Assembly: GCA_035541995.1 (NCBI GenBank)
Contig: DATKMG010000173.1
Coordinates: forward strand, 1-6,479
Direction: 5' to 3'
DNA from: DATKMG01 sp035541995
Lineage (GTDB): Bacteria; Acidobacteriota; Terriglobia; Versatilivoradales; Versatilivoraceae
DNA: 6,479 bases
The notes under the pieces are model-generated. The model was not told the DNA's origin and ran no database searches. It saw nothing but the letters and a program-made list of their open reading frames with translations. Below, in pieces: positions 6,096 to 6,479 of the stretch. Position numbers and translations under genes: made by a program. Positions within the stretch are counted from its first letter, which is position 1. The number at the start of each line of letters is the position of its first letter.

Positions 6096-6234
6096 TTGTG
6101 GCGCGCAGCGCCGCGGGGGTGGTGCGAGGTCCCACAATACCGATACTGGTTTGGCTTTTCCAGGATTGTTCGAACCACCCAGCCGCTGCCTGTGGCTGCG
6201 GCTGCCCCTCCTTATCCAAATCCAAGGAGGGGAG
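6072..6234. repeat. 163-bp nested palindrome (MITE- or REP-like intergenic element)
   Basis: Successive inverted pairs share roughly one axis near 6152: CTCCCCTCCT (6072-6081) with AGGAGGGGAG (6225-6234); GGGTGGT (6117-6123) with ACCACCC (6174-6180); ACAAT (6134-6138) with ATTGT (6165-6169); CTGG (6146-6149) with CCAG (6160-6163). Each outer end is also a local 9-bp hairpin: CCCCTCCTC/GAGGAGGGG at 6074-6095 and CCCCTCCTT/AAGGAGGGG at 6205-6232. A further 5-bp hairpin lies at 6100-6112. There is no transposase and no clear target-site duplication. The layout fits a non-autonomous foldback element or dispersed palindromic repeat; copy number is unknown from one window. Confidence 0.75.
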
Positions 6235-6241
6235 CCTTTTT
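6200..6241 (+). terminator. Rho-independent terminator at the right end of the palindrome
   Basis: The 9-bp stem CCCCTCCTT/AAGGAGGGG (6205-6213, 6224-6232, 10-base loop) extends past a one-base bulge by GGCT (6200-6203) with AGCC (6233-6236), followed at once by five T (6237-6241). This is a strong plus-strand terminator shape. No plus-strand gene ends nearby, so it may block read-through into the gene at 6339 or simply be part of the repeat. Confidence 0.55.
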
Positions 6242-6338
6242 GCCGAGTTTCGCTACAGAAACTAACTTGGGTCCTTGTAAGTCCTGGGGTGATTGAATGA
6301 ATGATAGAACTGGCAGCTTTTAATAGGTGTAGGGTTCC

Positions 6339-6479
6339 ATGAAAGACGAATTGGTGTTGGGCTTTCCTCGAAAACTGCTGGATGATCTCGGGTCCTTTCA
6401 AGGCATCCAGTTGAATCACACTGATCGTTACCTTGAGGCGATCCTCAGTCCTCGCAACACGCGATTTCTGCCAAGATCC
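6339..6479 (+). CDS. Probable NUDIX-like predicted phosphoesterase, N-terminal 47 codons (runs off right edge)
   Basis: ATG 6339 opens a frame of 47 codons that is uncut at the window end. Only GGT TCC separate it from an in-frame TAG, so this start is forced unless the frame is not coding. The product begins MKDELVLGFPRKLLDDLGSF and continues with GIQ, DRYLEAILSP and RFLPRS. From memory this resembles the N-terminus of COG4112-type predicted phosphoesterases of the MutT/NUDIX superfamily, where a leader of this form (LF..LG.FQG, a Y-L-LL-P region, F-PR) precedes the hydrolase domain. The NUDIX box itself would lie beyond the window, so it cannot be checked. The ribosome binding site is weak (AGGTGTAGGG region). 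The gene diverges from tRNA-Sec and lies after a plus-strand terminator, so it should have its own promoter. Confidence 0.55.
   Translation, partial: MKDELVLGFPRKLLDDLGSFQGIQLNHTDRYLEAILSPRNTRFLPRS

Larger units (their letters stand above)
5932..6338. other. Intergenic region: tRNA promoter and palindromic element
   Basis: This 407-base stretch between the divergent tRNA-Sec gene and the right-edge gene has no convincing coding frame. From the left it holds the tRNA promoter (5955-5983), an unassigned stretch to about 6071, the nested palindrome (6072-6234) with a T tract after it, and about 100 bases leading to the gene at 6339. In that last part I see TTTAAT at 6319-6324 as a possible -10 but no well-placed -35. 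Open frames across the palindrome have low-complexity Arg/Gly/Pro-rich translations and look spurious. Confidence 0.6.

Noticed and set aside
5028..6338. CRISPR array
   Set aside because: The repeats here are inverted pairs or three 6-8 base copies, not regularly spaced direct repeats with unique spacers.
5920..6419. Frames on both strands across 5920-6419
   Set aside because: They cross the nested palindrome and terminator; their Arg/Gly/Pro-rich translations are typical of repeat DNA.

Overview
The window holds one complete large gene, one complete small gene, one tRNA gene, two genes cut by the window edges, and two repeat-like intergenic elements. It looks like a chromosomal segment of a Gram-negative bacterium, most likely Verrucomicrobiota (Pedosphaera-like) or, second choice, Acidobacteriota. 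This placement is inference. It rests on the sensor kinase layout (periplasmic tandem beta modules, one membrane helix, PAS, kinase, two receivers), on a small secreted protein type I associate with these phyla, and on GC-rich palindromic intergenic repeats of the sort common there. No marker gene settles it.

Layout. 1-1134 (minus) is the N-terminal 378 codons of an unrecognised beta-rich protein that runs off the left edge; it has a strong ribosome binding site and a good sigma70-type promoter. 1135-1589 is the divergent control region. 1590-5027 (plus) encodes a 1145-residue hybrid sensor histidine kinase. 5028-5311 has no gene but several inverted repeats, including a near-perfect 21-bp pair and a terminator-like structure facing the next minus-strand gene. 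5312-5722 (minus) encodes a 136-residue secreted protein of unknown function. 5834-5931 (minus) is a selenocysteine tRNA gene (anticodon TCA, long variable arm, encoded CCA) with its own promoter at 5955-5983. 5932-6338 holds that promoter and a 163-bp nested palindrome with a terminator-like hairpin at each end. 6339-6479 (plus) is the start of a probable NUDIX-like phosphoesterase gene cut by the right edge.

How the parts relate. The kinase stands alone, with no partner regulator or HPt gene in view, so its phosphorelay partners must lie elsewhere. The tRNA-Sec gene is the most informative feature: it implies that this organism decodes some UGA codons as selenocysteine and should carry selA, selB, selD and selenoprotein genes outside the window. 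No selenoprotein could be recognised here. I see no sign of a phage, CRISPR array, transposase or defence system. The less explained parts are the edge protein, the small secreted protein and the two palindromic elements.
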